This document shows positions 7,986 to 17,127 of a stretch of 64,000 nucleotides of DNA, piece by piece (the first letter of the stretch is position 1; each line of letters starts with the position of its first letter). This stretch comes from UBA1275 sp002323515 (GTDB taxonomy: Bacteria > Bacteroidota > Rhodothermia > Balneolales > Balneolaceae). A program made the position numbers and the translations under genes. Below the pieces are notes generated by a model. It searched no databases, was not told the DNA's origin, and saw only the letters and a list, made by a program, of their open reading frames with translations. The stretch lies in NCBI GenBank assembly GCA_964007875.1, contig CAXGAH010000015.1:1-64000 (forward strand), given 5' to 3'.

Positions 7986-9485
7986 CTAAGCTTTATGGGG
8001 CCAAATTTTATTATGTACCAATCGAACCAGTAGCAAGGCTATGCCCCACTGTACTAGGATTGTGGCTAATGAGTATGGGCTTAGTGGGTTAAACCAATCA
8101 TCCGGAGCGTATTCAGCAACACTTAAATACATCCACCATCCAAGTAAGGTGATTACTTCAATTGGTACTACATAGGTAATGACAATGTCCCACCATTTAC
8201 CTAATGGTTTAGTTTCCCCTGGTTGATGTACTAATTTTTCTCGGAACCTTGTTGCGCCATATTGAATAACGGCATAAGAGATAAACGCCCCTGAAACCAT
8301 AAGACCAACCCCCCAAACAAAATCTTGATTCCCAAAAAAAGTAAGATTCAAAGCGGATGGTAGTCCAAACACAAAACCAGCTGTACCAGTTAAGATGGTT
8401 GCTTTTTTACGGGTAAAACCTGCATCTACAGCAACTTTGACGACCAACTCAATCATAGACAAGAGAGAGCTAAATGCAGCAAAACTTAGGCCTAGAAAAA
8501 ATAAAATAGAGAAAATATCGCCACCAGACATATTTGCGAATAACTGAGGCATCCATATAAATGTAAGACCCGTGCCTGCTGGTCCCGAATTCTGCATTAT
8601 TTTTAAAATTTCAGCATTTGACATAGTATTTCCCAAGGTTCCAAAAACCGTGGAGAAAATAATTATTGCAGCCACTAATGAGATAATATTATTCCCAATA
8701 CCCGTCTGGAACGCACTGACAGTAATCCGATCATGGGTTCGCATATAGGCGGCATAGGTAAGAATTAACCCCCATGCTGCGCCCGTATCCCATGCATTTT
8801 GAGTAAGTGCTTCAAGCCAAATTCTTGGCTCTGTTAACGTATTCCAATCTGGGGTGAATAAATATCGAATACCCTCCCAGGAACCTGGTAAACTTATAGC
8901 CTTAACCAACGAAATTAATAAAATCGTAAAAAGTAGTGGGATTAATATTTTGTTCACCTTCTCTATAGATGATATACCTTTGATAACTACCCAAGAACCT
9001 AGTAGCATTACTATTCCGTGAGTAAATACAGGTATTCCCTGTGCATGAAAAGAATTCCAAACACCCATCGCTTGCTCATAATTGTTAGGTAGTCCAGATT
9101 GAAGCGACTGTGATAAATAATACAAACACCAACCGGCCACCACACTATAGTAAAACATGATGGCGGTGGCGACAAGACCTATGAAAGCACCCATCCAAGC
9201 CTTATTTTTACCTGCTATTGCTACATAGGATCCAACAATACCTCTACGCCCTGTCTTACCAATTCCATATTCAGCAATAATGAGCGGTATAGACCAGAGA
9301 AATAAAAAGCTTATCCATGCCACTAAAAAAGCACCCGCTCCAGTTTCACCTCCATTTTGAGCCGCTATTCTTGGGAAGCGCCATATATTGCCTGTTCCAA
9401 TGGCGATTCCTAGTACACTAAGTATTAGACCCCATTTAGTTGAAAATCGCTGTTTTTTTTTAGATTTCCCTTCTATTTTTTGCAT
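7986..9485 (-). CDS. Sodium-dependent transporter of the NSS/SNF family
   Basis: A polytopic inner-membrane symporter (499 residues, about 12 helices) of the neurotransmitter:sodium symporter family, like LeuT. The first helix has the family signature GIAIGTGNIWRFP (about residues 25-37) with the unwound Na+/substrate site. YYSVVAGWCLYYLS (TM3) and NAWDTGAAWGLILTYAAYM (around TM6) also fit. Members carry amino acids with Na+; the exact substrate cannot be read from the sequence. The gene diverges from the DUF2723 gene across 185 nt. Convergent with the remnant at 7726-7935. Confidence 0.93.
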   Translation of the reverse strand: MQKIEGKSKKKQRFSTKWGLILSVLGIAIGTGNIWRFPRIAAQNGGETGAGAFLVAWISFLFLWSIPLIIAEYGIGKTGRRGIVGSYVAIAGKNKAWMGAFIGLVATAIMFYYSVVAGWCLYYLSQSLQSGLPNNYEQAMGVWNSFHAQGIPVFTHGIVMLLGSWVVIKGISSIEKVNKILIPLLFTILLISLVKAISLPGSWEGIRYLFTPDWNTLTEPRIWLEALTQNAWDTGAAWGLILTYAAYMRTHDRITVSAFQTGIGNNIISLVAAIIIFSTVFGTLGNTMSNAEILKIMQNSGPAGTGLTFIWMPQLFANMSGGDIFSILFFLGLSFAAFSSLLSMIELVVKVAVDAGFTRKKATILTGTAGFVFGLPSALNLTFFGNQDFVWGVGLMVSGAFISYAVIQYGATRFREKLVHQPGETKPLGKWWDIVITYVVPIEVITLLGWWMYLSVAEYAPDDWFNPLSPYSLATILVQWGIALLLVRLVHNKIWPHKA

Positions 9486-9670
9486 CTATTTTTCGGTCTT
9501 TGATAAGAAATTTTTATAAGACTGTAGTATCTTAAATTATGTCAATTAGCCTTGTTCTATTTTGATTCAAACAACGCTATCCCTATCATTAGGGGTACGT
9601 ATATTAGGTTGCGACAATCTATTTTTATATGGCACCAATTTCAATCATCATTGCTGTAAGATTATACTAA

Positions 9671-12655
9671 ATGTTTGACTCACATCAGAAAACAAATAAG
9701 TGGCTTGCTCTAGCTATCTTTTTCATCACCCTTATTATATATAGCTTAACCATGGCTCCTACAGCTAGTTTTTGGGATGCAGGGGAATTCATTGCGGTGG
9801 CACATGGGCTCCAAGTAAATCACCCACCGGGGGCTCCCTTTTACTCAATCTTAGGCCGGCTTTTCTCTATGTTTATGCCCACAGAGTACGTAGCCGTAAG
9901 CATTAACTTTATGAGTGTACTTTCCTCAGCAATTACAGTTATGCTACTTTACCTAACAGTTGTTAGGCTTATCCGCGAGTTTAAACCAAATGTCAATGAA
10001 TGGACATCAGGGGAAAAAATAGCCCATTATGGAGGAGCATTAATTGGCAGTTTAACCTTTGCAGTTACCGATACATTCTGGTTTAATGCGGTAGAAGCTG
10101 AGGTATATGCAATGTCTATGTTTTTTACTGCTATTGTAGTGTGGTTAGCTCTCAAATGGTCCGAGCATTATGAAAAGCCGCACAGTGAACGTTGGCTGGT
10201 ACTCATTGCATATATGTTTGGATTGGCTATTGGTGTTCACCTTCTCAATCTACTAGCAATATTTTTTGTAGCACTCATCGTATACTTCAAAGTGAAGGAT
10301 ACCATCGAGATAAAAAGTTTCGGCGTAATGGGGATAATTGCAGTCTTTTCATTCTTCTTGGTATATCCCATAACCATTCAAAAACTTCCAGATTGGGCGT
10401 CTAAAATTAATGATGCATCCTACGGGTTAATTGGTCCGTTTACCTTCATATTCATACTAATAGGTTTGTTGGTATATGGGATTTACTTCACTCAGAAACA
10501 TAAGCATCGACTTGCCAACATAGCCCTAATTAGTTATGTGATGATTATAATAGGGTATTCATCGTACTCTGTTATTATGATACGATCTATTGCTGACCCC
10601 CCTGTAGACGAGAATGACCCAGAAACTATGGAAGATTTTGTGAGCTACTTAAAACGTGAGCAATATGGAGATACCCCAATACTCAAGGGGAATTCCTATG
10701 ATGCTGCAACTGGGCAGATTAATACACAAAAAGAAGTCTGGCTTCCTCGTAGACATTCACAGGCACCTAACCACTTATCTTATTATGCTCGATATGACAG
10801 TGATTTTGAGTACTTTTGGGACTATCAAGTGCGTCATATGTACCTACGTTATTTCAATTGGAATTTCGTAGGAAGAGTAGCTGATATTCAAGATACTGGT
10901 TGGCAATCAGGGTTTGAAAGAGAAAATTACCCAGAAAACCGAGCCAGTAATGCGTATTATTTTATCCCGCTTCTACTCGGACTTATAGGGGTCTTATATC
11001 ATTTTAAAGCAGATAGAAATCGAGCGTTAGCAGTACTTGTTCTATTCATTGTAACAGGTCTAGCTATTATTGTGTTTTTGAACCAACCCCCCTATCAACC
11101 GAGGGAAAGAGATTACGCATATGTAGGCTCCTTTTTTGCATTTGCTATTTGGATAGGATTAGGAAGTGCTGGCTTACTCGAATTCATACAAAACAAGTTA
11201 AAGAACACACCCGTAAGTTTAACAGCCTTGGTTATACTACTTCTTGCATCCCCCGTTTGGATGGCGTCGCAGAATTGGGATGATCATGATCGTAGCAATC
11301 GATATGTTGCTCCAGATTATGCTAAAAATCTGTTGAATTCATTAGCTCCAAACGCGATAGTATTTACTAATGGGGATAATGATACCTTCCCTCTTTGGTA
11401 TGCACAAGAAGTAGAGGGAGTTCGTACCGATGTAAGAATTGTTTGCCTAAGTTTATTAAACACGGATTGGTATATAAAACAACTTAAAAATCAGTGGTCA
11501 CACGAATCAGCTCCATTACCCTTTAGTTATACGGACCTGCAGGTTGACCAGATTACCTCACGCATTGACCGATGGGAACCAAAAACGATCACCATACCTG
11601 TGAACAAAGAGGCATTAATAACAGCCTTCTCAGAGGATCAGAAATATAAAGAAGCTATAGGAGTACAGCCAGATACTAGTTTGCAAATACTAAAAACAGG
11701 CGTTGATTTTGAGATACCTGTAGAAGAGTTAGATGATGAATTAAGTTGGCGCGTGGAAGGCCGCTTGTACGGGCGCGATCAGCAAGGAAATGGTATTTAC
11801 TATATGCAAGTTCAAGATTTGATGATTATTGATTTACTTCAATCCAACAATTGGTTACGTCCCATTTATTTTGCAAATACGGTTTCATCATCCAGTATGT
11901 TAGATCTTCAACCCTACTTCAGAACGGAAGGAAAAGCCTACCGTGTCATACCCAAGCGGTTTAATTCAAGAACCATGGGATATATTGATCCTGCTATTCA
12001 TGCTAAGCGCCTACACAATTTTTCGTTTACTAAATGGAATAATCCAGATGCCTATTTTGATGAGAATATTCGTCGAATGCTAAGTAATTATCGGTATACT
12101 TTTTTACAGTTATCTGAACGCTATCAAGAGCTAAATGAACTAGATTCTGCTCGGTATTGGTTAGATTTTTCTGAGCAAAACATACCATTCAGACCAGATG
12201 AAGAGAGCTATAATATTCAGTCTTTATTCGCTATTAATTATCTCAAGTTAAATGCTCAGGATCAGGCTGCAGCCATAGCAAAAAGGATTAAACCTATTAT
12301 TAATAGAGAGTTCATCAACGATTTTGAAGTTTTTAAACGGTACCAACAAGAATTTGATGAATTGAATAATGAATTCGAAACCTCTAGAAGATCCGGTGAT
12401 GTCAAAAAACAGCGTGATTTAAGGACAAGTGTTCAGGCTGCTTACAACGAAACGCAACGACTTGGCGAGCAAATTGTACAGATACGACAGTACCTAGTAA
12501 TTGCTCAGTATTTACTCTACGAGTCTGGTAATGAAAATGAAGCATCTGAGTTATCACTAGAGGTAAATTCCCTTCTACTAGGAACTCCATTCCCTACCCT
12601 ACCACTTAGCAAGGAAGAAAGTGATCAAGAGGTACGTAGGTATGGGATATTGTAA
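9671..12655 (+). CDS. DUF2723 family large membrane protein (GT117-like glycosyltransferase)
   Basis: A 994-residue protein. The N-terminal 550 residues hold about a dozen transmembrane helices and begin with the DUF2723 signature: TMAPTASFWDAGEF then VNHPPGAPFYSILGRLFSMF (about residues 27-75). This region is related to protein O-mannosyltransferase-type GT-C enzymes, in which the first luminal loop holds acidic catalytic residues (here the Asp-Ala-Gly-Glu). The soluble C-terminal half contains TNGDNDTFPLWYAQE, common in Bacteroidota members, and a late coiled stretch around 890-950. The family is classified as GT117 in some annotations. Glycosylation of exported proteins or envelope sugars is the likely role, but donor and acceptor are unknown. 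Confidence 0.88.
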   Translation: MFDSHQKTNKWLALAIFFITLIIYSLTMAPTASFWDAGEFIAVAHGLQVNHPPGAPFYSILGRLFSMFMPTEYVAVSINFMSVLSSAITVMLLYLTVVRLIREFKPNVNEWTSGEKIAHYGGALIGSLTFAVTDTFWFNAVEAEVYAMSMFFTAIVVWLALKWSEHYEKPHSERWLVLIAYMFGLAIGVHLLNLLAIFFVALIVYFKVKDTIEIKSFGVMGIIAVFSFFLVYPITIQKLPDWASKINDASYGLIGPFTFIFILIGLLVYGIYFTQKHKHRLANIALISYVMIIIGYSSYSVIMIRSIADPPVDENDPETMEDFVSYLKREQYGDTPILKGNSYDAATGQINTQKEVWLPRRHSQAPNHLSYYARYDSDFEYFWDYQVRHMYLRYFNWNFVGRVADIQDTGWQSGFERENYPENRASNAYYFIPLLLGLIGVLYHFKADRNRALAVLVLFIVTGLAIIVFLNQPPYQPRERDYAYVGSFFAFAIWIGLGSAGLLEFIQNKLKNTPVSLTALVILLLASPVWMASQNWDDHDRSNRYVAPDYAKNLLNSLAPNAIVFTNGDNDTFPLWYAQEVEGVRTDVRIVCLSLLNTDWYIKQLKNQWSHESAPLPFSYTDLQVDQITSRIDRWEPKTITIPVNKEALITAFSEDQKYKEAIGVQPDTSLQILKTGVDFEIPVEELDDELSWRVEGRLYGRDQQGNGIYYMQVQDLMIIDLLQSNNWLRPIYFANTVSSSSMLDLQPYFRTEGKAYRVIPKRFNSRTMGYIDPAIHAKRLHNFSFTKWNNPDAYFDENIRRMLSNYRYTFLQLSERYQELNELDSARYWLDFSEQNIPFRPDEESYNIQSLFAINYLKLNAQDQAAAIAKRIKPIINREFINDFEVFKRYQQEFDELNNEFETSRRSGDVKKQRDLRTSVQAAYNETQRLGEQIVQIRQYLVIAQYLLYESGNENEASELSLEVNSLLLGTPFPTLPLSKEESDQEVRRYGIL

Positions 12656-12783
12656 ACTAGATCATGCTAAGTAATTAAAATACAGGAACTACAAAGAAAG
12701 ATAGATTAGACTCGAGAGTATCATTTTTTCATAATTTAATTTATACTACCTCAACTTAAGTGGTGAACTATCACTCATCCTAT

Positions 12784-13236
12784 ATGATACATACATTCAC
12801 AGCTGAAAATATTGAAACTATTACTAAGGTTTTGGGCACACAAGCAAAACCCTTGGGTGATGATGTTTTTCGATTAGAACTTACTCATACAGAAACAGAC
12901 AGAAAATTAGCTCTTGAAATACACCTTGGTTTACTTGTTCAAGGTGAATCGATGAATATGGTTTCCGTATATGCAAGTAACACCTTTCTCCAGCTACATA
13001 ATTGCACGGCATTTGTAGCAAGTGATATTTTACATCAAGTCACATTTTTTGGCACATCAGGAAGTAAAACGTCCGGTTTAATCATTGAAAGAGAAGCAGG
13101 ATGTAGTTTATATGCCAATGTGGACGAAGTAATTAAATCTGGAGACTTTACTCAACTTCCAGAAGACTTGATGATGTGTGGTATAGCCTTGTCCCTAACA
13201 GAGTCAATGGATGATGATTTCAGCTTTGAGGACTAG
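12784..13236 (+). CDS. Hypothetical protein with acidic C-terminus
   Basis: I do not recognise this family. The product is about 150 residues, soluble, with no signal peptide or membrane segment. It has an amphipathic alpha/beta pattern, several Cys residues (in LHNCTAF, EAGCSLY and LMMCGIAL) and ends in an acidic tail (SMDDDFSFED). It lies upstream of ybeY with a 19-nt gap and downstream of the DUF2723 gene. The ATG at 12784 is preferred to the GTG at 12760. Position beside ybeY suggests a housekeeping gene restricted to this lineage, but no function is proposed. Confidence 0.7.
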   Translation: MIHTFTAENIETITKVLGTQAKPLGDDVFRLELTHTETDRKLALEIHLGLLVQGESMNMVSVYASNTFLQLHNCTAFVASDILHQVTFFGTSGSKTSGLIIEREAGCSLYANVDEVIKSGDFTQLPEDLMMCGIALSLTESMDDDFSFED

Positions 13237-13255
13237 CTGTTAACTCCTCAAGTGT

Positions 13256-13714
13256 ATGCCTAATCCAAATAATTTTCAGCTTTTCAATACCACAAAACTG
13301 GATTTTACTGTTGCTGAAAGTACCATTAATAAGGTAATAAAGTTATTTACACAACGACATTCATGCACCATCGAATTCGTTGAGATTGTTCTTGTCGATG
13401 AGGAAGAAATAAGACGTATTAATCGTGAGTATCTTCAAAAGGACTATGTAACCGATGTTATCAGTTTTCATTATCATGATTCTAATGAAACCAAGTATAC
13501 ACTCATTACTCCTGCGTTAGAGGGTACTATGTACTGTTGTTTGCCAAGGATTATCGAACAATCTACAGAGTTAGACGTAGACGTTAGTACAGAGTGTCTA
13601 CGAATTGTGGTTCACGGTTTATTACATATCCTTGGTTATGAGGATTCAACGTTGAAACAGAAAGAAACAATGACCAAAGAAGAGGAAGCGATCATCCAAC
13701 AGATAACCATCTAG
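13256..13714 (+). CDS. ybeY: Endoribonuclease YbeY (16S rRNA maturation factor)
   Basis: YbeY is a zinc-dependent endoribonuclease for 16S rRNA 3'-end maturation and ribosome quality control. The zinc motif VVHGLLHILGYED is at 118-130, with His120 and His124 as ligands. The third ligand position, His in most bacteria, is Asp130 here, a change common in Bacteroidota members. FVEIVLVDEEEIRRINREYL (41-60) and DVISF (67-71) are the other conserved blocks. The segment GTMYCCLPRIIEQS replaces the usual GDI-type motif and is unusually divergent. Length (152) is normal. It precedes the DUF445 gene by 16 nt. Confidence 0.9.
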   Translation: MPNPNNFQLFNTTKLDFTVAESTINKVIKLFTQRHSCTIEFVEIVLVDEEEIRRINREYLQKDYVTDVISFHYHDSNETKYTLITPALEGTMYCCLPRIIEQSTELDVDVSTECLRIVVHGLLHILGYEDSTLKQKETMTKEEEAIIQQITI

Positions 13715-13730
13715 TTTTCTTGGTAAGTAC

Positions 13731-14858
13731 GTGCTGTTACATTTTTTTGAACAATTAAGCCAGAGTGTTGGGCGATATTGGAAAAAATATTCCAAGTCAA
13801 ACGAATGGACTCACCTCTCTTCTAGTGACCAAGAACTACCAATTCAGGGCTCACAAAAAAATCATACTGGATTAAAAAAAATATTACTCACACAAGGACT
13901 TAGCTGGTATCCACTTTTTGTATTAGTTGTCTTTGTTGTAAGTTATTTTTGGGATTTCACAACTCAAGAAATCATATTACTGAATACGTCTTATTCATTA
14001 GAACATTTACTTAGAATTTTAAGCGTAAGTGGTTTAATAGGGTACGCTACTAATTGGTTAGCCATTTCCATGCTCTTCAAACCAGTTCATAAACGACCTA
14101 TCTTGGGTCAAGGACTTATACCCCGTCAAAAAAATAGAATAGCTGACCGATTAGCAAAAACTATTTCTTCCGAACTTTTACATCCTGAGCTCATTAGTGA
14201 ATATGTCCATCGTTCCGCTATCATTCAATACTACAGAGAACTATGGGTACTTCGTTCAAAGAATATATTGTCAGACAATTCTTTTAGATCAGAAGTTCAA
14301 CAGATTATTTTAAAATTGTTCGTTCGAATTCTAAATAAGGATGAATTTAGAATGAGTATTGCCTCAACCATTGAGTCCGAGGTTAACCGAAAAGTAGAAA
14401 ACCGAACTTTAGATCGTATTGCATTAAAAACCTACACCATTATTAAAGGGGCTAATGTTCAGGAATTAGTCAATGAAGCACTCATCGAATTACCCGTTGA
14501 ACTAGAACGTCAAATCGAACAATTAGATGGTCTATTTGACAAATTACCAGCTCTAATAGATGAGCACGTTGGGGCCATAGACACACAAATCACAAATTGG
14601 ATACATGAACTCATCAACCGGTTAGACATTTACCAATTTATTGCAAAACATTTGAAAGAGTATGATGAATCTAAAATCGAAGCTTTAATTCGAACTTCAA
14701 CCAATGAAGAATTACGGTACATTCAACAGCTTGGAGCTGTGATAGGTACGATTGGTGGGTTAGTGATATGGAACCCAGTTTTTAGCATAATTTCCATCGT
14801 AATACTATTACTAAGCTTGTATCTTTTAGATATGCTTCTATATAAAACTCAAAAATAA
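13731..14858 (+). CDS. DUF445 family membrane protein
   Basis: A 375-residue inner-membrane protein. It has a helix at about 60-82, then a second near 94-115 containing the family hallmark LIGYATNWLAISMLFKP, followed by GLIPRQKNRIADRLAKTIS (about 130-150). A long amphipathic helical region (150-330) and a C-terminal hydrophobic pair (about 335-370) follow. DUF445 proteins (YjiN and YheB relatives) have no settled function. The first in-frame codon is GTG at 13731, 16 nt after ybeY, and no ATG precedes the conserved core. The first 50 residues are polar and poorly conserved, so the start is not certain. Confidence 0.85.
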   Translation: MLLHFFEQLSQSVGRYWKKYSKSNEWTHLSSSDQELPIQGSQKNHTGLKKILLTQGLSWYPLFVLVVFVVSYFWDFTTQEIILLNTSYSLEHLLRILSVSGLIGYATNWLAISMLFKPVHKRPILGQGLIPRQKNRIADRLAKTISSELLHPELISEYVHRSAIIQYYRELWVLRSKNILSDNSFRSEVQQIILKLFVRILNKDEFRMSIASTIESEVNRKVENRTLDRIALKTYTIIKGANVQELVNEALIELPVELERQIEQLDGLFDKLPALIDEHVGAIDTQITNWIHELINRLDIYQFIAKHLKEYDESKIEALIRTSTNEELRYIQQLGAVIGTIGGLVIWNPVFSIISIVILLLSLYLLDMLLYKTQK

Positions 14859-14866
14859 TTAGACTT

Positions 14867-16582
14867 ATGTCCTACTTAAAATACGGATGCCTATTATTAG
14901 GCAGTGTTATTTTTTTTCATGGTTGTAGCACAAATAGAGCCATCACAAATAATGATCAAATAGCTAGCAATGCGGTAGATACCGAACAGCACTCTGACAG
15001 CACTGCTAAACAAAATATAGTGACTGCAGCTAAACCCATTGAAGGTTGGCATTTGTTGGGAGCTATTACCGCAATGGAAGCATCCACTAATAAATGGACT
15101 AACCAAGGTATTGCGCTCCATCAAGCTTATTCTTTGCTAGATTCGACCGCACGGAGTCCAAAAAAAGTTGTGGTGGCAATCATCGATTCAGGCTCCGATA
15201 TTGATCATGAAGACCTTAAGGATAATATTTGGATCAATAATGATGAAATAGTTGGAAATATGCTGGATGATGATGCTAATGGATATGTAGATGATGTGTT
15301 TGGGTGGAATTTTATAGGAGGTCAAGATTCGAGCCATGTTAATTATGATACCTACGAGTTAACTAGGTTATATGTGAAGGGGCTTGAGCTGTTTTCTTCT
15401 TTTGATACTTTGACCAATATTCCAGACTCATTAAACGATGAGTATTCACAATTCAAAGAAATAGAAAAAGAATTTGAAGCGGAGCGCATTTCCCTAGAGT
15501 CAGAACTGATTCAAATAAAACAACTTCAGCAAAATGTCGAGAGTATCTTATTCTTTTTGGGTGAATCATCCCTTGATTCGGTAGATGTGAATAAATATCT
15601 AAGTAAAGAAATAGAGCCATCTATGCAGATGCAGGAAGCTATAAGTTTTGTTGCATTGTTACAGGATAATGGTATTAATGAGCGACTTATTGAGGATTAC
15701 ATCGAACAGATTGGTGTACAGTTAGAATACGGGTACAATATATCCTTTGACCCACGTAGTATCGTTGGTGATGACTACGAGGATCTGGATAATCGTTCTT
15801 ATGGCAATTCCGACGTTAAAGGTCCCGATTATGATCATGGCACTCATGTTGCAGGAATTATAGCAGCCAACCAGGATAATAACATTGGAACAAATGGGAT
15901 AACACAAGCGGAATTGTTGATCATACGTGCTGTTCCAAATGGAGATGAACGCGATAAAGATGTGGCAAATGCCATACGATATGCAGTAGATAATGGCGCA
16001 GATGTCATTAACATGAGTTTTGGTAAATCATATTCACCCGAATTATTTTATGTTCAACAAGCAATAGAATATGCGACACAAAATGAAGTCCTTATGGTTC
16101 ATGCTGCTGGAAATGATGGGGCTAATTTAGATAGTATTGCTAATTACCCTAGCCCTATAATTAGCGATGGCTCATCTAGCCCATACCTAATTACGGTCGG
16201 AGCTTCTGGTTGGCAGGGTGTTAATGAACTAGCTGCCTCCTTTAGTAATTATGGGAGGTCTACAGTTGATCTGTTTGCACCTGGTGTAGATATTTATTCA
16301 ACTATGCCAAACCAACAGTATGAGTTAAGTAATGGTACCAGCATGGCCGCTCCTATGGTATCAGGCGTAATTGCACTTTTAATGCAATATTTCCCTGAAT
16401 ATTCCCCTCTTGAAATAAAAGAAATTATCGTTTCATCTGTAATAAAAACAGATAAAAAAATCATGCTTCCTGGTCAAAGTACAGATGCGCAATATGTTCC
16501 CTTTGTCAACTTATCAAAACATGGCGGTATTATTAATGCTTACAGAGCGGTTAGGGAAGCACTTAATGGATTAGAGAATTAA
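14867..16582 (+). CDS. S8 subtilisin-like serine protease, lipoprotein
   Basis: A cell-envelope protease (571 residues). The signal peptide ends in FFHGC, so Cys20 is probably the lipidated N-terminus. The catalytic triad is clear: Asp107 in VAIIDSGSDIDH, His324 in DHGTHVAGIIAA and Ser492 in NGTSMAAPMVSGV. Between Asp and His there is an insert of roughly 150 residues (about 160-315), partly a predicted coiled coil (EFEAERISLESELIQIKQL, about 203-220); most subtilases have about 40 residues here. A Ca-binding-like NDDEIVGN...DDDANGYVDD segment (124-144) follows the Asp. It is followed without a gap by the SpoU methyltransferase gene (stop TAA joined to ATG). Confidence 0.93.
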   Translation: MSYLKYGCLLLGSVIFFHGCSTNRAITNNDQIASNAVDTEQHSDSTAKQNIVTAAKPIEGWHLLGAITAMEASTNKWTNQGIALHQAYSLLDSTARSPKKVVVAIIDSGSDIDHEDLKDNIWINNDEIVGNMLDDDANGYVDDVFGWNFIGGQDSSHVNYDTYELTRLYVKGLELFSSFDTLTNIPDSLNDEYSQFKEIEKEFEAERISLESELIQIKQLQQNVESILFFLGESSLDSVDVNKYLSKEIEPSMQMQEAISFVALLQDNGINERLIEDYIEQIGVQLEYGYNISFDPRSIVGDDYEDLDNRSYGNSDVKGPDYDHGTHVAGIIAANQDNNIGTNGITQAELLIIRAVPNGDERDKDVANAIRYAVDNGADVINMSFGKSYSPELFYVQQAIEYATQNEVLMVHAAGNDGANLDSIANYPSPIISDGSSSPYLITVGASGWQGVNELAASFSNYGRSTVDLFAPGVDIYSTMPNQQYELSNGTSMAAPMVSGVIALLMQYFPEYSPLEIKEIIVSSVIKTDKKIMLPGQSTDAQYVPFVNLSKHGGIINAYRAVREALNGLEN

Positions 16583-17116
16583 ATGAAATTATCCACCGAA
16601 GAACTGTTTATTCGGCATGCAAAAGCAGATAAACCGAGCCTGTTATCTAAATCGATCATATGTCTTCATAATATCCGAAGTGCCTATAACGTCGGAGCTG
16701 TATTTAGAAATGCGGATGCATTTGGTATACAGCAGGTATTTCTTTCAGGCTTTACCCCTACTCCTGAAAGCAATATTGAAGTTTCGAAGACAGCCATTGG
16801 GGCTGAAAAACAGGTTCTATGGAGCTATTTTGTACATTGGAGCGCTTGTGAAGAAAAACTTCAGAAGAGTGAATCTCAAATATTTGCGGTAGAACAGACT
16901 AAAAAATCTAAACCACTCACCGAATTTGATTTTAACGAAGTTCTAATTCCAAGCATGGCTTTTGTGTTTGGCAATGAAGTTAAAGGCTTAGACGATGAAG
17001 TATTAGATTCAGCTGATCATCACTTGATTATACCTCAGTTTGGTACTAAACATTCACTAAATATATCAGTAGCTACAGGCGTTGTGATGTACGATTTGTT
17101 GTGCAAATCTATTTAG
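16583..17116 (+). CDS. SpoU/TrmH family RNA 2'-O-methyltransferase
   Basis: A SPOUT-fold methyltransferase (177 residues) using S-adenosylmethionine. Motif 1 is LHNIRSAYNVGAVFRNADA (28-46), motif 2 is FVFGNEVKGLDDEVL (about 132-146), and motif 3 is IIPQFGTKHSLNISVATGVVMYDLL, the knot that binds SAM. It has no N-terminal substrate-binding domain, so it is of the compact TrmH/TrmL type; the RNA target (tRNA or rRNA) cannot be told. The start ATG abuts the stop codon of the subtilase gene, giving translational coupling. Confidence 0.9.
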   Translation: MKLSTEELFIRHAKADKPSLLSKSIICLHNIRSAYNVGAVFRNADAFGIQQVFLSGFTPTPESNIEVSKTAIGAEKQVLWSYFVHWSACEEKLQKSESQIFAVEQTKKSKPLTEFDFNEVLIPSMAFVFGNEVKGLDDEVLDSADHHLIIPQFGTKHSLNISVATGVVMYDLLCKSI

Positions 17117-17127
17117 CAGCAGATGTA

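Noticed and set aside
9581..9594. Five-base hairpin CCCTA-TCAT-TAGGG in the divergent 9486-9670 region
   Set aside because: It is short, has no U tract and no recognised operator; not enough to call a site.
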